Assembly: GCA_030248215.1 (NCBI GenBank) | Contig: JASANG010000097.1 | Span: 62,001 to 126,000 of the forward strand | Length of the DNA stretch: 64,000 nucleotides | Source of the DNA: Enoplolaimus lenunculus | Lineage: Eukaryota; Nematoda; Enoplea; Enoplida; Thoracostomopsidae | Direction: 5' to 3' | Shown: in pieces, positions 21,385 to 34,814 of the stretch | Numbering within the stretch: the first letter of the stretch is position 1 | How the letters are laid out: each line of letters opens with the position of its first letter | Made by a program: the position numbers and the translations under genes | The notes under the pieces: model-generated | Databases searched by the model: none | What the model was told of the DNA's origin: nothing | Seen by the model: only the letters and a program-made list of their open reading frames with translations

Positions 21385-21565
21385 GTTACTTTTACAGCAG
21401 TAACAGTAGATTAAGCTTATTGCTAAGCCTGAACCTAAGCGTTGTAAAATTGTATTCCTAAGTGTAAGACTAAGCCGAAATCAAAGCTTAACCAAAAAAA
21501 TATAGTCTAGAATCTAAGCCTACTATTTTACAGACCACTAGAAATTTTTCCGGCCCTAACAGTAA
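21385..21565. mobile_element. GCTTAG-core MITE
   Basis: Ends aatgttacttttacagc and ctaacagtaacacggacc flank ctaagcctgaacctaagcg. Confidence 0.65.
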
Positions 21566-22373
21566 CACGGACCGTATATCTAATAAAATAACCATTAAAC
21601 AATTAGTTCAACCTACAGCACTGGCCTAACACTTAGTCTGAGCCTATTCTTAGGACAACCGAACAAGCGGGGCTGTTTCGAATGGTTGCAAACACAGCTT
21701 TAAGGTAACCAATTGCATCAACTTAACAGCAAAAGTTGTGCAGTTTTTAAATCCTAAATTAAATTTGAGACTTTTTAATATAAAAACAAAATCTTCAAAA
21801 TACATTTTATACAAAAATAAACGATTTGTTGGCAAGAAAGCCGAATAATCAAAAATGCAGCTTCAAAGACTCAAATATTACGACATAATCAAGAAAATTC
21901 AAAAATTAAAATTAATCCTCTGTTTACATATGATGCATTATTAACTTCACTGAAATCCGATTAGAACTGTTTGAGAGTTTGCTTGCAGTTTTGTGTGACT
22001 CTGTGTATATAATTGGTTCACAGTTAAATAAATATTGCACAAAGCTGCAATTTTTGCAACGGCACAGCAACGCTTATGAACTAAAGCTATCGATAGCTTA
22101 GAACTCAACAAATAACTTTTTAAAACGAAGACTCTGATAAAGGATTTAAAGCTAAAGAAATTCAGATTGAGATTAGCGAATGTCTCCGAGTTTTAAAACT
22201 GTTTTGAAAATAATTGTTTTCTATGAAACTGGCAGTGTTTTAATAGTATTTTTACAGCAGATTTAAATAAAAGGGCACGGCGCCTAAAGCCTCTGCTTCA
22301 ATTTAAGCTTGAGTAAGTTTACCCAATGAAAGTGATAGGTTGACCATGTTAAATAAAATTAAAAGGTTAAAAA

Positions 22374-22411
22374 ATTATTGTTGTTGTTGTTGTTTGTTGT
22401 TGTTTTGAGTT
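22374..22411 (+). repeat. TTG microsatellite
   Basis: About ten ttg units with one interruption. Confidence 0.85.
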
Positions 22412-25400
22412 CACAGTTTATGCAAAAAATAATCAAAAATACTGAAATCATACAAAATAAACTACAGAATGCGTGCGTTGTTTACGATTTTTTTGGCTTA
22501 CGAGAATTCATACGAGCGTGAAATTGCGCAACGAATCTGATGTTTCAAATAATATTAATCTTATTTCGACAAGTATAAATCATTAAAAATTAATAAAAAT
22601 GTTTGAAAAAATATATAATTTTTATTCTCATTTAATAGCACAGACACGTAAATTCAGTGTCGAGACAAATAATACATCCCTAGGAGCAACGGCCCAAGTC
22701 AGTCCTATCAGTTGGAAGTCTTGGGACGTATGTTTCTTGTACGATTTGCTCCCACATAAAAGCTTAGGCAAAGGTCCATTGTTTTAGGACACCTTTTTCG
22801 AAACCTAAAAATAAGCCTGAGCCGAAGCTTTTGGGGTCTTCTATGGAAGCCTTTTCCGACATTTAAAAACGAGTTTGAGCCTAAGCATTCAGAGGAATGT
22901 ACAAGAGCCGGCAGCATTTCTATTCAACTAAAATAATATATTTTCATCCAATGAAATGTCTGAAATTCAAACAATTACGATAAAACAAACTGACAGCTTG
23001 TAAGGTTTCTGGTGAACTATAACAACAAGTTGACAAAAGGCGAAATGCCACTTTTTCCTAAATCTAAATCAAATAATTTTGGTTTTGGTATCAGTTGAGA
23101 CAGGTAAGTAGCCAGCTAACCTTGCTAGGGGATTAATAAGTTTTGAAGAGGTTCATACAAACGTTTTCACTCACTTAAAAGGTTTAAAACTTTCTATTCA
23201 TGAGGCAAAAAATTTTCCAGGAGGGCCACACCCATCCAGTCCACCCTACCCAATTGTCTAGGGTCTCGTGCTGATAACGCTTATTCACAAGATTGTTTGA
23301 CGTACCATTAGCACACACCAACGCCTTCAGCCATGGGCCTAACCTGGATGTTGATTAAGAGAGTTTCAGACCAAATGTAATAGTTTTTATAATTGTTCCT
23401 ATAACCCAATTGGCTCTTTCTATTAACGCAAGTTTATTAATTGAAATCAATTTATTGAAATCCACTGAACGCAACAACAGTTTCGTTGCCCATCTCTCGC
23501 TACGCTGTTGCCTCCAGCCAAAATGCATATGTTTACAGTTGTTGTATGCCACATATTGAATATTGGACAAAAAATAAAGAATCAAAATATTTTGAGAAAT
23601 CAAACCAATTTTTATTATACCGAAAAAATACAACTGCAATAATTTGGCATAAATAAAAGCGTTGTGTTGTTATGGTTGCGGGAGACGATTAAAATTTCGA
23701 ATTCAGGTACTGGAACCACGCCAAAACATTAAAAGTGATCCATACTAAGGATTTGGATACTAACGACACATGAGGGTCTTAGCCAGGGCTCAAGGTCTTA
23801 ACCTGTTCAGCATGACAAACGACGAGGCAAAAATTATCAATGGGATTCTAAAACTATTGAGAGGAAAGGCAACAGTTTTGGTAGATGGACTGAGTCCCCA
23901 GGCGCAGCCCGTTAATAGCTCGGATGCCGGTCAAATAGGATACATCCTGACTTACGCTTAGTTTGTGTCTGGTTATTTTAGGTCTTAGAATTTGATGCTC
24001 TCATTCCAACGACAAATATCTATCATTACAGGGTTATGTTTAGCCTTTAACCCTGGGTCATTGAAGAATGACGTAAAAACAATGCGAATATCCCCAGTTC
24101 AATTTTTGAAGCCAAAACGTTTTATTTTGACCAAATCAAAGGTTCTCTTTGTCACCTCCCTAAAATAACAAAATCCGGCACAAGTTTAAGTTTTCAAGGT
24201 CCGAAATATCTTCCCAATTTTTATATTTTCACACCGTTTACTCCACTATTTTTAATGCTAAAATTAAAACATATCAATTGATGGGAATATAAAATAACTT
24301 TGATCCTCAGGATTATGTGTTTAAAATTAGAATTTTTTCATTATTTTGCTGTTATCCACCATTGATTTCAGATGTCCAGTTTTTGTCATTTGTATTTTAA
24401 TACAAAAGTCTTTTTTATCAACGAGAACTAAAGCCGTCAAGTTAACGACAGGATCATACACAAAGGGGGAACCCACAGGCTACACCCCCTTTCTTAATTT
24501 TCCTGGAAGACACGAATAAAGCACTGTTGACAAATAAACTGTTTACATGAGATATATTTAGTATCGAAATCAAACCAGTGTCATGCCAATGGCCAACAAC
24601 TTCGATGGCTTAAACATTTCTGAGGTTGTCGAAAACTGTTTCAAAATAAATCACCCAACTTTAAAATCAACAAATGGAAAAAAAACTACGCCGATTCCGC
24701 TGGCTTCACTGCCATAAAACCCCCAAACCTGCAGGCAATAATAGCAAACCATCAGAAATGGTTGGCTGTTTCTAATATAAGCAAACCGTATACGTAGCAT
24801 TGATTTTAGGGGCATATTGAATAGATAAATAGAACGTATCCCTGTCCAAAATTGCTATAGAGACAACACAAACGTACTTTTTAATAGGATGTAGAATAAT
24901 CTTCTGGATGTCAGATGTCAAACAGTTTTCTTTTACATGAGATTATATCCTCTTAAAATCCGCATGCTGGAAACGTCGCTGATTGGTTTCTTAACGAAGA
25001 AACATTCATTGTTCAACGGAAATAAGGATTCTTATAATTAAACTTCGACGCTGACAAAACGGTTTTTGTGCTTACGAAGCATTTGACTGCAAAACAAAAT
25101 CATTTTAATACAACGAGCGGCCTCAAAAGTTTTTCTGAGAAACTGTATTCTCAGCCGTGTGTTGCATTTACCACCAGTTTAGTAATCGACTTCAAATTAA
25201 ACGGGCTACGGTAACTGCGCGTTCTAAAGTTTGACCAACTTTCAACTGTTCTGTCTACTGTTAGCAAATTTAACTGTTGCTATCAATAATGAGTAAGGGA
25301 CACTGTATAAATGCTTAGAAAGTTATTGCTCATAATCCTAATTGTTTTGTTATTGTCTCAACTACGACATACCAAATAAGAGTACTTAGCTAAACAGCCC

Positions 25401-26439
25401 CATAACCCTGTCTTAGATGGTTCTGCACGCTATCGCCTGATCGCCGTATAAAGTTAAGGACCCCATTAAAATTGTTCCCATTCTGCTATAAACAAGCCAG
25501 GTTATGCTAATTTAGCAGCGGTGGTAATTCTACAAGTTAATTTTCAATGTCAACAGTCCCAAATGAAAATATATTCCAAAATCATAAATCACCTGAAGTA
25601 GTTTTATAAATAAGAATTTTATTGGCAAAGTAAACCAGGTGAAACTACTGCAAGAAATAAACCAAAAAATAAGACTGACATACGGCATATTTTTCCTTTA
25701 CAGCAAACATGACAAATGGTCCCAGTTCAAATAAATATTGCTGGAGTGACAATTAATGCCTGCGAATAGAATTGTTACGATTATGCGTCAGTTTGACGTC
25801 TGAAACCTTGTCGTCCAACAGAGTCCTAAAGCCTACGAATAAATGTAAGCATAAACCTAAGCGTAATGCTGTGCCTAAACCTAATGATGAACGACGAACT
25901 GTCGAGTCGATAAAATTTCGCGTTACAAGTTATCGGGTGACGAATTTTCGTGATTCCTGTTGTTACACATGTTTTCATGAAAGTTTAGAAATCTTATTTT
26001 ACGTTGTAACAATATCCAGAATACGTAGATTGGGTGTTCCTGCTTTAATACATATAGGAATTTATTAGAATATCTGCATATAAAAATGACATCCACAGAC
26101 GGACCCACAAGCGCTAGTGTCCACGATGACAGAAGTTAGCTAAATTTACAGCAACAGATACCATTTTGTATTCTAAAATAAAGTTGCAGTCTAACTGGCA
26201 GTCTTTAGATTTCATTTAGAAGCAGTAATTGACCAAGCGGCTTAATTTCACCTTTTGGGGGCAGACAAACCGAAACCTACTAACAGTTGCTTTAGGTTTT
26301 AGTCACAAAAGAAACTAATTTAAAAGCTTTCTTAGCTAAACATAGCGATCACTCGAGGCTCGTCGCATGTTGAGCAAGTGAGCGAAAAGATGATTTTAGA
26401 AGGGTCATGCAAGGACCATAGACGACCTGTACGCTGAAC

Positions 26440-26644
26440 AAATGGTGAATCAATTGACTCTATCCGAAATAGGCTTTTCATGACTACACAAACTGAGTCG
26501 ACATTCGACTCCGCCAGAGTCAAATGCGACTCACCGAGCGACTCAGTAAGTCGAATTTGACTCTGGAGGAGAGGAATTTTGACTCAGTTTGTGTAGTAAG
26601 GAAAAGCCTATTTCCGAGAGAGTCAATTTGACTCACCATTTTTT
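26440..26644. mobile_element. Foldback element with GAGTCAAATTCGACTC motifs, copy 2
   Basis: Same ends (aaatggtgaatcaattgac and gtcaatttgactcaccatt) and the same inner arm aggcttttcatgactacac. 205 bases. Confidence 0.82.
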
Positions 26645-27369
26645 GTAGTCTACACTTGATTTTGACACCATTCGAGGGGACAACAAATTGATTTCTATAG
26701 GGCGAACCGGCCAGCTCTCTACTTGGTTAAACGCCTTGGTTGTTGGCGTTCATTCTGCTTTTGCTCACTCATTTGATAAACAACCCCAAAATCAATCAAA
26801 AACCGTATGACAACAAACGGTGTTTGCATATGGCTGCAGTTTTCCTTAGCGGAAATTGACGAGCAAAAATGAAACCAAAAGCGGCGAATGAACAACGTTT
26901 ATGAGATTGAAAAAAATACCCTCGGCTGGTAAAGTGGAAAATACCGCAAGTGATGGAGTGTTGCCAGGACCGGTGTTTGAATAGTCAGGATCCCCAAACA
27001 GGTCCGAGGAGGAAGCCAACTAACTGTTTCACAGCTGTATAACTGCGGGGTCCGCAAAACAATTTTGGTCCACAAAACAATTTTGGTCCGCCAAGAGTCG
27101 GGGGTCGCCAATTGGGGAAGTTTGAGTGGCACTTCCGCCTGCGCTGAGCGTTGCCTTTCCACAGTTCGAAATTAGGTAAATTCTAATGTTATTCCGAGGT
27201 AAATTAATAGAAATCATCTTGTAAATATAACGAAATACAAATCCTGTTTACCAAATAGCGATTTTTATGTATAAATCAATCCAGATTCAAACCGCCATTG
27301 TCTGCCGTACAAAAACAGATTTAGTAAAAAATGCCAAATCACAAACAAAGACAAACAAACCGGCCGCCC

Positions 27370-27510
27370 CATGTAAAGATCAGGGGCGAATCGTTTTTCT
27401 GTGGAACTGTAATAAAAAAAGCTTAAGCTACAGACTAATACGCTCATCTTTACGCTTAGGCTTAGGCTTAGGAATATTCTAATACTACTGTTCCGCCCCC
27501 GTTTTGTACA
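27370..27510. mobile_element. GCTTAG-core MITE with GGGGCGGA ends
   Basis: It starts catgtaaagatcaggggcg and ends ctgttccgcccccgttttg. The core holds gcttaggcttaggctt. Confidence 0.75.
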
Positions 27511-28019
27511 CTGGACAAACGGCCTTAGCATCGAAAATAATTTAGCCTTTGACCAGGCATCCATCGGGTGCCTGTGAAACTGCAACAAATTTATCAAATA
27601 AACTAAAAATGCTTCGACTCCCGTGGCATACAATCAAGTGCGCCTTTGTCTGAGGGGAACAATGTGAACCCCTGATTGTTTTATGGATCCGCAGATGCAA
27701 CAACCGTAAATTATAATGAGAATACGAGGTAAAACGCTTAAAAGTCGCCTACACGAAAATAGCTAAAAAACGACGCCCTGCCGTTACAGGTAAACTGCAC
27801 TGTATACTTATAGCTGCTGGCTTCAAACTGCACCTTGGAAACCCAAAAAACAAATACAGAATAAACAAAAACGCAAACAAAAACCAACAACATTTGCCGT
27901 TAATGGCTTTAATCGCTAAATCGCACTGATGGGCAGATACAGAGGTATTGACCATTAACAAACAATACAAGTCTGTAGTTTGCACAATTTTTTTGAGAGG
28001 GCAGCCTTTGTGTATTTAG

Positions 28020-28180
28020 CCTCCCCTAACATTCAAGGTTATGGCATATTTATACTTTAACTTAATCTTAGGTAAACTAAAAGGCATAAAGATTATGCAA
28101 AGCTTAAGTTTAGGTTTATTTCTTAGGGAAAGGTAAAATTCATGTAAGATTAAGTCTAATGGGAGGGCAAACGAACTTCA
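28020..28180. mobile_element. GCTTAG-core element, degraded
   Basis: taatcttaggtaaacta, agcttaagtttaggttt and no clear ends. Confidence 0.42.
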
Positions 28181-28567
28181 GCTAAAGCATATTGCTATTA
28201 TTTTGTGAAAAATAAATATGACGGAGGGGTAACGGGTACAAAGCCAATCTGCCCCCGTCTGGCTACGGGCCCTAAAAATCAGAATAAATGTAAATGTTTG
28301 TGTCAAAAAAGATTTTGTTGCTGCAGACGTGAAATTTGAGATCCGTCAAAAATGTCGTATGATATTTCTGGCTTAAATCGTATGCAATACATATCAAATA
28401 TATACAACAGTCGCGTGTGCTTTATTGGTCGCCTATATTCTGGGGGGGTGTCACCTCCATGAGTGTTACCAGGATTAACATCATATGTAGCAAATATTAA
28501 TGCCCTGTTGAACCAGGAAGGTCATTATGTAGAGCCAGTTAAAAGCCAATTTTTCCTATTTTCTTAA

Positions 28568-28788
28568 CCCGTATTCCCAAATGTGTGTACCACCTAATAC
28601 CAATTACTGATAAATCTTTGAAGCTTTCAAATCAGAGAATGGTGAAGTTTAAAATTCAGCACATTTGTTGCGTTAACTTTACTCTACATTGTTACAAAGT
28701 TTGAAATCTGCAATTGTGGCTGTTCGTTAGTTTGAAAACCTATTACTAACTGATGAGAGGTGCTATATGCATTTGAGAATATGAGCCC
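28568..28788. mobile_element. 221-bp TIR element, copy 3
   Basis: It starts cccgtattcccaaatgtg and ends gcatttgagaatatgagccc. Same length as copy 2. Confidence 0.75.
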
Positions 28789-29024
28789 TTGTCTCCAGAA
28801 AATTATTATTACAATTCTATTTCGACTGAATCAATTAAATCGTTGCTTGGAATGTCGAGCACCGATTGAGTAAACATTCGAACAGTGATTCCCTTATAGC
28901 GTATTTTTAGATATGACTGGCGTCCAATTACGTGGATGCGTGGGACCGCGCCGCTCTCTCACGTACGGCTTCACCCCTCTTTCATTCCCACAATTTTTTC
29001 AGATGGACTAATAATTCTGTTATG

Positions 29025-29301
29025 TCAACCCTTTCGCTCATAGTGTATTGCATGAGCAACTAAATACATATAATATACGAGCAATAAAGACACTGTGAAC
29101 AATGTTAAACAATTCTAACGTATATGCGCAGTACAATACATCTACAAGATGTGAGAGCCCCCTCGGCCTCAAGCGTCACGCTTCTATGGATGAGTGGTGG
29201 TCATTGTACACGCCTCCCACCCGTGAGACTGAGGATCGAATATTATCTTGAAATTACATCTTATATGAAATTGAATATTTATTCACGTGAGAAAGGGTTA
29301 A
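29025..29301 (+). mobile_element. piggyBac-like MITE with tRNA-Gly-like core, copy 2
   Basis: It begins TCAACCCTTTCGCTCATAG and ends GTGAGAAAGGGTTAA. The plus strand holds GAGTGGTGGTCATTG, then ACGCCTCCCACCCGTGAGAC and GGATCGAAT. Confidence 0.8.
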
Positions 29302-29647
29302 TGGAAAAATTCTCAGTGAGTATTTTAAAGAAAAGTTTCCAGACCACTTTTGAAAATCATACCCGTTTTACTCACAATCCCTGCGGGTAGCGGGTTCACA
29401 GTTGAAATGAAATACCATACAATAATCCCACGTGGAATCTGAAGTTTCTCAGGGATGAGTTGAGGAAAAACTTAACGAGAGCGTACAGGTTGGAATCCTC
29501 GTTGAATACAATTTAACAAAGGTACAGACAATTCGATATGAGCAAATGATATCTGTAAAGTTTCAACGGCATTAAATACAAGTGAGGGTATGACCACCCA
29601 TTTACCCCTCCTACATCGGCCCCAGTTTCTGTTCATAAACATTGCAG

Positions 29648-29781
29648 ATAGCAACGGCATTTCAGAACCATCAGCAAATGCTTATAAGAGCATTTTTATT
29701 CGTGATGTCAAACAGCCTCAGTTTCAACAGTTTTTCAACTTTTGTATACAAAAGCACTTGAAAACACCACAGATACAACAA
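29648..29781 (+). CDS. Orphan exon candidate, unknown product
   Basis: A clean acceptor (aaacattgcag) and donor (gtgagt) bracket 134 bases open in one frame: GISEPSANAYKSIFIRDV, FQQFFNFCIQKHL. I do not recognise the family. It leaves in phase 0, which would join the candidate at 31387. Confidence 0.3.
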
Positions 29782-30241
29782 GTGAGTTCATTGAATTATT
29801 CTACATTTTGCGTTTACTGCCGAGACAATGCAGCTGTTGATTACAATTAGCAATGAGACAAGTAAACATTACGTATAACAGACGGCGAGAGCGTTAAATA
29901 TCAAGTAAAGCACAATTACACAAGGCCAGAATCCCCCTGGTCTAAAATATAATGCCAGTATTCAAAGATCTCAAGAGTAGCTGATAAAGTCAGACCTGTG
30001 AGCGGTGCCGTCGTAGAAAGTTTGTTCAACAAACCATAACAACAAAACCAACAACAGGCAACAGAAACTCATTAATCGCCGTTCACAAACGGCCGATTCT
30101 GGCAATAGGCCAAAATGTGGTTGGGTTTAAATGAAACCTAAACTTGGTAGTAAAAGGATATTGGCACACATGTACAGTGGTGGATTCTGAAATTTGTAAT
30201 AATTCGGACTTCAATTATACATAGTGAAAAACCGTTGCTAG

Positions 30242-30586
30242 CAGGGTGTAAACGGAAAGTAAAAATAACAAAAACGCAAAACGAATATTGAAAAAGTAAA
30301 AAAGTTTCAAAAATGTTTTATTTTTCTGCCAACATAATTGAGGCATTCATATATTATTTTATCAAAATACAGAAAAATGACGGATGTATCGAAACTTAAG
30401 ATTTTGGGTCAATTTTAAAATTTTTGTTTCTTTTCGAAAAATTGCAACATGTCCGTAATGATAAATTGCGAGTTACATACTGTTTGATAATTAATTTTAA
30501 ACGTAAAAATAACGCAATTTGTGGCATTTCTATAACGGAAACGGTCACCGATTTTTACAGGAAACGGATATCCGGTTACACCCTTG
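30242..30586. mobile_element. hAT-like MITE, CAGGGTGTAA ends, second copy
   Basis: It starts CAGGGTGTAAACGGAAAG and ends GATATCCGGTTACACCCTTG. Same ends and AT-rich interior as 4448-4775. Confidence 0.68.
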
Positions 30587-30639
30587 CGACCGAGACATTA
30601 AACACAATTTACTAGTGTCTTAAACGGAAACATTACTAA

Positions 30640-30690
30640 ACGTAAAATAGTTCTCGCTGCAAAAACTTGCAAGTGTGAATGGAGCTTAAA
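30640..30690. mobile_element. Short end of the TTCACACGTGCAAG element
   Basis: agttctcgctgcaaaaac, ttgcaagtgtgaatgg. It sits about 55 bases past the hAT-like element at 30242-30586. Confidence 0.45.
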
Positions 30691-31170
30691 CTCAAATATC
30701 AAAAATACAAAAGTTTAATGTTTAAGCCAAAAAGCAATATAAATCCATATTTTGATCAAAAAGCATTGAATATAGTTTCAGCCGCTGCATTCCCTTGCCC
30801 CACATGTCGCCTGTAAGCTAAACGGTGTTTTTCACCGTGATTAAACTCAAATTCAAACACATTCTAAAAGGCTGAGCGGCTCAAAATCAACCGGATGCTT
30901 GCATGTCGATGTGCTTTCATTCGTGAAACATTTCACCAAAATCACTTTCCGATCCAATGGGGACATCCCGGCTTTTGGACTTCAATTGAAAACAAAGCCA
31001 AAATTTTGCATTACGATTTACTGTGAATTACGTATAAATGTTGTCTAATTTACGAGTGTTTTTCACTATTAATTATCATACGGCCCATCCATCAAAAATG
31101 TGTAGATCAGCCACCCAAGCCATAACTGCAGGAAAGCAAACCGCTCCAGGTTTCATGTGATAGGCTTACA

Positions 31171-31303
31171 GGCATGAATCAGACCCGTAACAGTAGTATT
31201 AGCATATTCGTAAGCCTAAGCCTAAACAAAAAATTGTCTAAAACTTGCTTACTCTATTGCAGCGCTGCGAAAAATACGACCCGCCTTGATTTATACATGG
31301 GCC
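31171..31303. mobile_element. GCTTAG-core MITE, reverse orientation
   Basis: ggcatgaatcagaccc to tgatttatacatgg, with gtaagcctaagcctaaac. Confidence 0.58.
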
Positions 31304-31386
31304 GGAGCGCTAGTTTCAGAAAAACGCTTCGCCTGTAAGTTCCGTACAATATTCATGGTGAAAGAAAAATAACAAATAAATCACAG

Positions 31387-31557
31387 TCGGACATTCGATT
31401 TGGAAGTCAGATTGTCGCAAAGTCAGTACAACGAATCAGAACCCAGCTGAAGCAGCCACGAGCACAGACACAAAGGCAAGAAAATTACGGTTTCAAAATT
31501 ATTAATCATAAGGACACGGTAGTGTCTCTTATAATATGTTTTACCCAAAATTTTTGA
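31387..31557 (+). CDS. Orphan terminal exon candidate, unknown product
   Basis: After aaatcacag the frame reads SDIRFGSQIVAKSVQRIR, ENYGFKIINHKDTVVSL and stops at 31555-31557. Basic and Gln-rich in the middle. No family recognised. The phase agrees with 29648-29781. Confidence 0.27.
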   Translation, partial: SDIRFGSQIVAKSVQRIRTQLKQPRAQTQRQENYGFKIINHKDTVVSLIICFTQNF

Positions 31558-32857
31558 TTCTAAAAATCGTTCATATTTTCATGCAGCTAGTTTAGATATG
31601 TATAATTTATCGCATATAGCAACATCATACTATAAGCTTACTACATACAATGACAAGTTCCATTCAAATTCTGTAGTAGCAAACTAGGCGAAAATTTGCT
31701 CTAACTTTTGTGCAAATTTTCTTCGTATTTTGACTCAGATAAACGGCGTCGAAGTAAACTATAAAACTACGCAGCCCCGGTACATAGAGCCAACAATTAT
31801 TTTTTCAGCATTGCCTAGTGTGTTGGCTTAGCGTATTGTTATGCAACAGTTGATGCTACATTATCTGGTTTTTCGTCATATTGTGCGTTGACTTTTTTAA
31901 AATCTGTAAAGAAAATTGTTTTATATTTAATATGTATTTTAAAAGAATAATTTACACACGAAGTATACTCAGTACGTATGCAAACACCGTTGAGTGATTA
32001 TTACCGAACCAAAATCCTTTGTTATGACCACAAGTCATCCCCCCATGTTTCTCGTAGAATCCGCAATTGGTTCAAAAACTAAAAAGCTTCGAGAAAGTCT
32101 TTCATTACAGTATGACCGCTCCCAAACCACACTGGGACTCTTGTTTAAATCCACATGTCAGATTAATATTATGAGTTAAACAGTAGGCAAGGCATTCGGT
32201 TTAGGCATAGGGTAAGTCTTTTCCTAAACACAATCCTTACGCGTGGGTGGAGGTGTACAACAGCAATAAACTGCTGGCTACACCCATACGCTAAGATCAT
32301 CAACCCATCCCTCTCATGCAGTCGAAGGCGTCACCACGGTGGGGAACATTGAGGAGCCGTGTCCCCCCCCAAATTTGGCTGATACCCCTCAAATAGACTC
32401 GGTCTAAAAATAGATTATCTCAAATTGCAATTGTCGGGCCACGTTAAATTATAAGTTGCCCTCCAAAAAACTCTGCGGACTCTCCTGTCTGCTGCCGGCA
32501 GTGGTTAGAAAATATATAAACTTTAAGGAAGGTCGTTCAATTCAAAAATACTGCTCTCCATCAGTGCGAGTTTCACATTTTCGCCGACGCCCACAAGGCC
32601 TACGTTGAATATAACCAGTGACAAAAGAACATAATATAGCACTGGGACACACAGGCCAACAGAAACCGTTGTGAACATAGTTACATGTTGAAGTCTGTAT
32701 ATGCTTGAATATATCAGATAAAACACAACCGTTCAGATATAATAATGTGTGGCAGCTGTATGGTATGTCAGATTGCGTAGGCCGTTGGTTTTCTGTTATG
32801 TGCCCGCCAGCCGGCGTTTGCGCATAAATGGTCTGATTGTGTAAATTGTTGGATTTT

Positions 32858-33000
32858 TAGGGACGTACCAGTAGATTAACCGTATTCATATGTATAAGCC
32901 TAAGCATAAGTCTAAACAAAAAACGTAATCTAGAATCTAAACCTACTCTTTTACAGACCTACCAGAAACCTGGGCGCCCCTAAAAGTAACGTGGCCATGA
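32858..33000. mobile_element. GCTTAG-core MITE, reverse orientation
   Basis: ttagggacgtaccagta to gggcgcccctaaaagtaacg, with ataagcctaagcataag. Confidence 0.6.
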
Positions 33001-34225
33001 CTTGTTTTGATTGTTTCATGTTAAAATTTGAATTTTTGAAAATATTCGTTGCAATGGGCAACCGGCGGTTGGTGGGCACAAAACGAAAATCAGCCAATTT
33101 TTCTATGGTAGTCTGAACCCATTATCCCACGCCCATTGGATACGGACCCGAAAAATAAAACGACTCATAACCAGCAACGCATCCACAAATTATTAACAGA
33201 ATTGCGGGGTTGTCAAAAACAATTCTTGTGACCCCAAAAACCTTTTAATGTCTAATAATTATTCGGCCAGGTTAGCGAAACTGTTCGTAGGTGATGGTGC
33301 TTATTTACCTCGGTGTAGTAAGTAACACCTGTGATAAAAGCGAAATTTGATTCTATGTCAACTCAATTTTCAACCGGGAAGCGAATTCACAGAGTTCTTT
33401 TCAATAAATTTACTTGATTAAGCGAAAGCCAATATCTCTAAATCCATATGAAATATTCAAAATTAATAACTGTAAAATGTGCGATTATGTACATAATATC
33501 AAATTTCACTATTTTCAACGTGCATACAAATTTTGTTCTAAACTTTCGTTGCTTCCTTGCATTGAATTTGTTTAATTAAACCAGGTCTGAATCCAACCAG
33601 TAACACCGAAGGAAGAAGGGACGAAATAGGTTCGAGAAAGGTGTGTAATTTTTTCGCATGACTTACAAGCCGGGTTGAAAGGCTTCAAAGAAATAGTAAA
33701 ATTTAACCACTGGAACTGCGTAATAACTTGTAAACGTTAAATATTCTATTGTATCTTTAACTTACGCAAATATTTACTAGAATTCAATTGGCTCAAACTC
33801 CAAAAACCACTCTTTTGTTCTTGAACCTAAAACTGGCAATAAATTAATTTTAACGGTTTTAAAAATACTTAAATATTTTTTAAAATACTCTTCCACAATT
33901 TTCGCAAATGATGCATATTCTCTTTAATACCAATTAGTCATAATTATTACAAATAACACGAGTTCAATACAATTGTTGACTACGAGACAAGGGGTTTAAT
34001 TGTAATGTGTGTAAATAAATGATTGCATAAATTTCAAAGATTCATATATTCTCTCTGATACAAACCAGTCAATTTTCCCAAATATTAAAACAATTCGCTT
34101 CAAACAACTTTAAACCAAACAGAGACCGGCTGGTAATTGTAAATCTAGGCAAATATATTTACTTAATAACATATTCTAAATTCTGATAATCCATATACTC
34201 ATGTAATAACCATTAAACGATAATT

Positions 34226-34491
34226 TTAGCAAATATTAAAACAATAACTCCATCGAATCTTTTTCGAAGTTGTATAACACCAAGCACCGCGAGGTGCAAT
34301 CCGACCTGGATTTCGACAATAATTTTCAGGCAAATAATTGTAAGTGTGCGCGTGCGGACTGTCAGACGCCCATCGTTGACAGTCGAGTCCGTGTCGAGTC
34401 ACATTTTTGGTTCCAGCATAAAAATTTGTATGTCGGCAACTCGGACGTCGATAATGAACGCAGTCCCGGTCTTCATCGTAGCACGACGCTT
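34226..34491 (-). pseudogene. Second kringle exon, frameshifted
   Basis: Lying 1.5 kb past the terminal kringle, this copy keeps the acceptor ttttaacag, the same entry phase and a terminal stop. It reads SCYDEDRDC, GLDCQRWASDSPHAH, then in a different frame NYLPENYCRNPG, GAWCYTTSKKIRWSYC. The frame change between PHAH and NYLPENYC looks like a loss of two bases. As a host exon it could be a dead alternative last exon, the remnant of a duplicated gene, or an assembly error in a live one. Confidence 0.78.
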
Positions 34492-34814
34492 CTGTTAAAA
34501 CATTTATTTACAGTGCAAATATTTAATATATACATTAACACATGACTAATTTCTAATTTATCTGACAGCTTACACACAAAATAAATTGTGTTGCATTCAA
34601 GAAATGTTGTCTGAAATTTAACACAATTATCTCTTAGTACAGACTGCAGACATAAATCTTCAATCCAAGACTTTTATTTCTTAAATTTTTCAGAAATATG
34701 GGTCTGAAGATTTTCACACTTAAACGTCTTTAAAATTAAGTTTTTGCTTTATAAACAATTAAGAAGAATATTTCTGAAATAAAACATAGATTTGCCAGGA
34801 AAACCTACTTCAAA

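Larger units (their letters stand above)
20585..34225. other. 13.6-kb region without a recognised gene
   Basis: The 5' flank of the innexin and further. Apart from the MITEs listed and two weak exon candidates I see no domain-bearing frame on either strand. Longer open frames near 23770-23961 and 27265-27633 show no recognisable motif, and 25772-26068 overlaps a GCTTAG-like stretch (25825-25885). Confidence 0.6.

Noticed and set aside
32523-32726. Minus-strand 67-codon frame with hydrophobic stretches
   Set aside because: Hydrophobic composition alone in AT-rich sequence; no splice context or family motif.
34270-34545. 91-codon plus-strand open frame
   Set aside because: The real signal is on the other strand, where kringle hallmarks are unmistakable.
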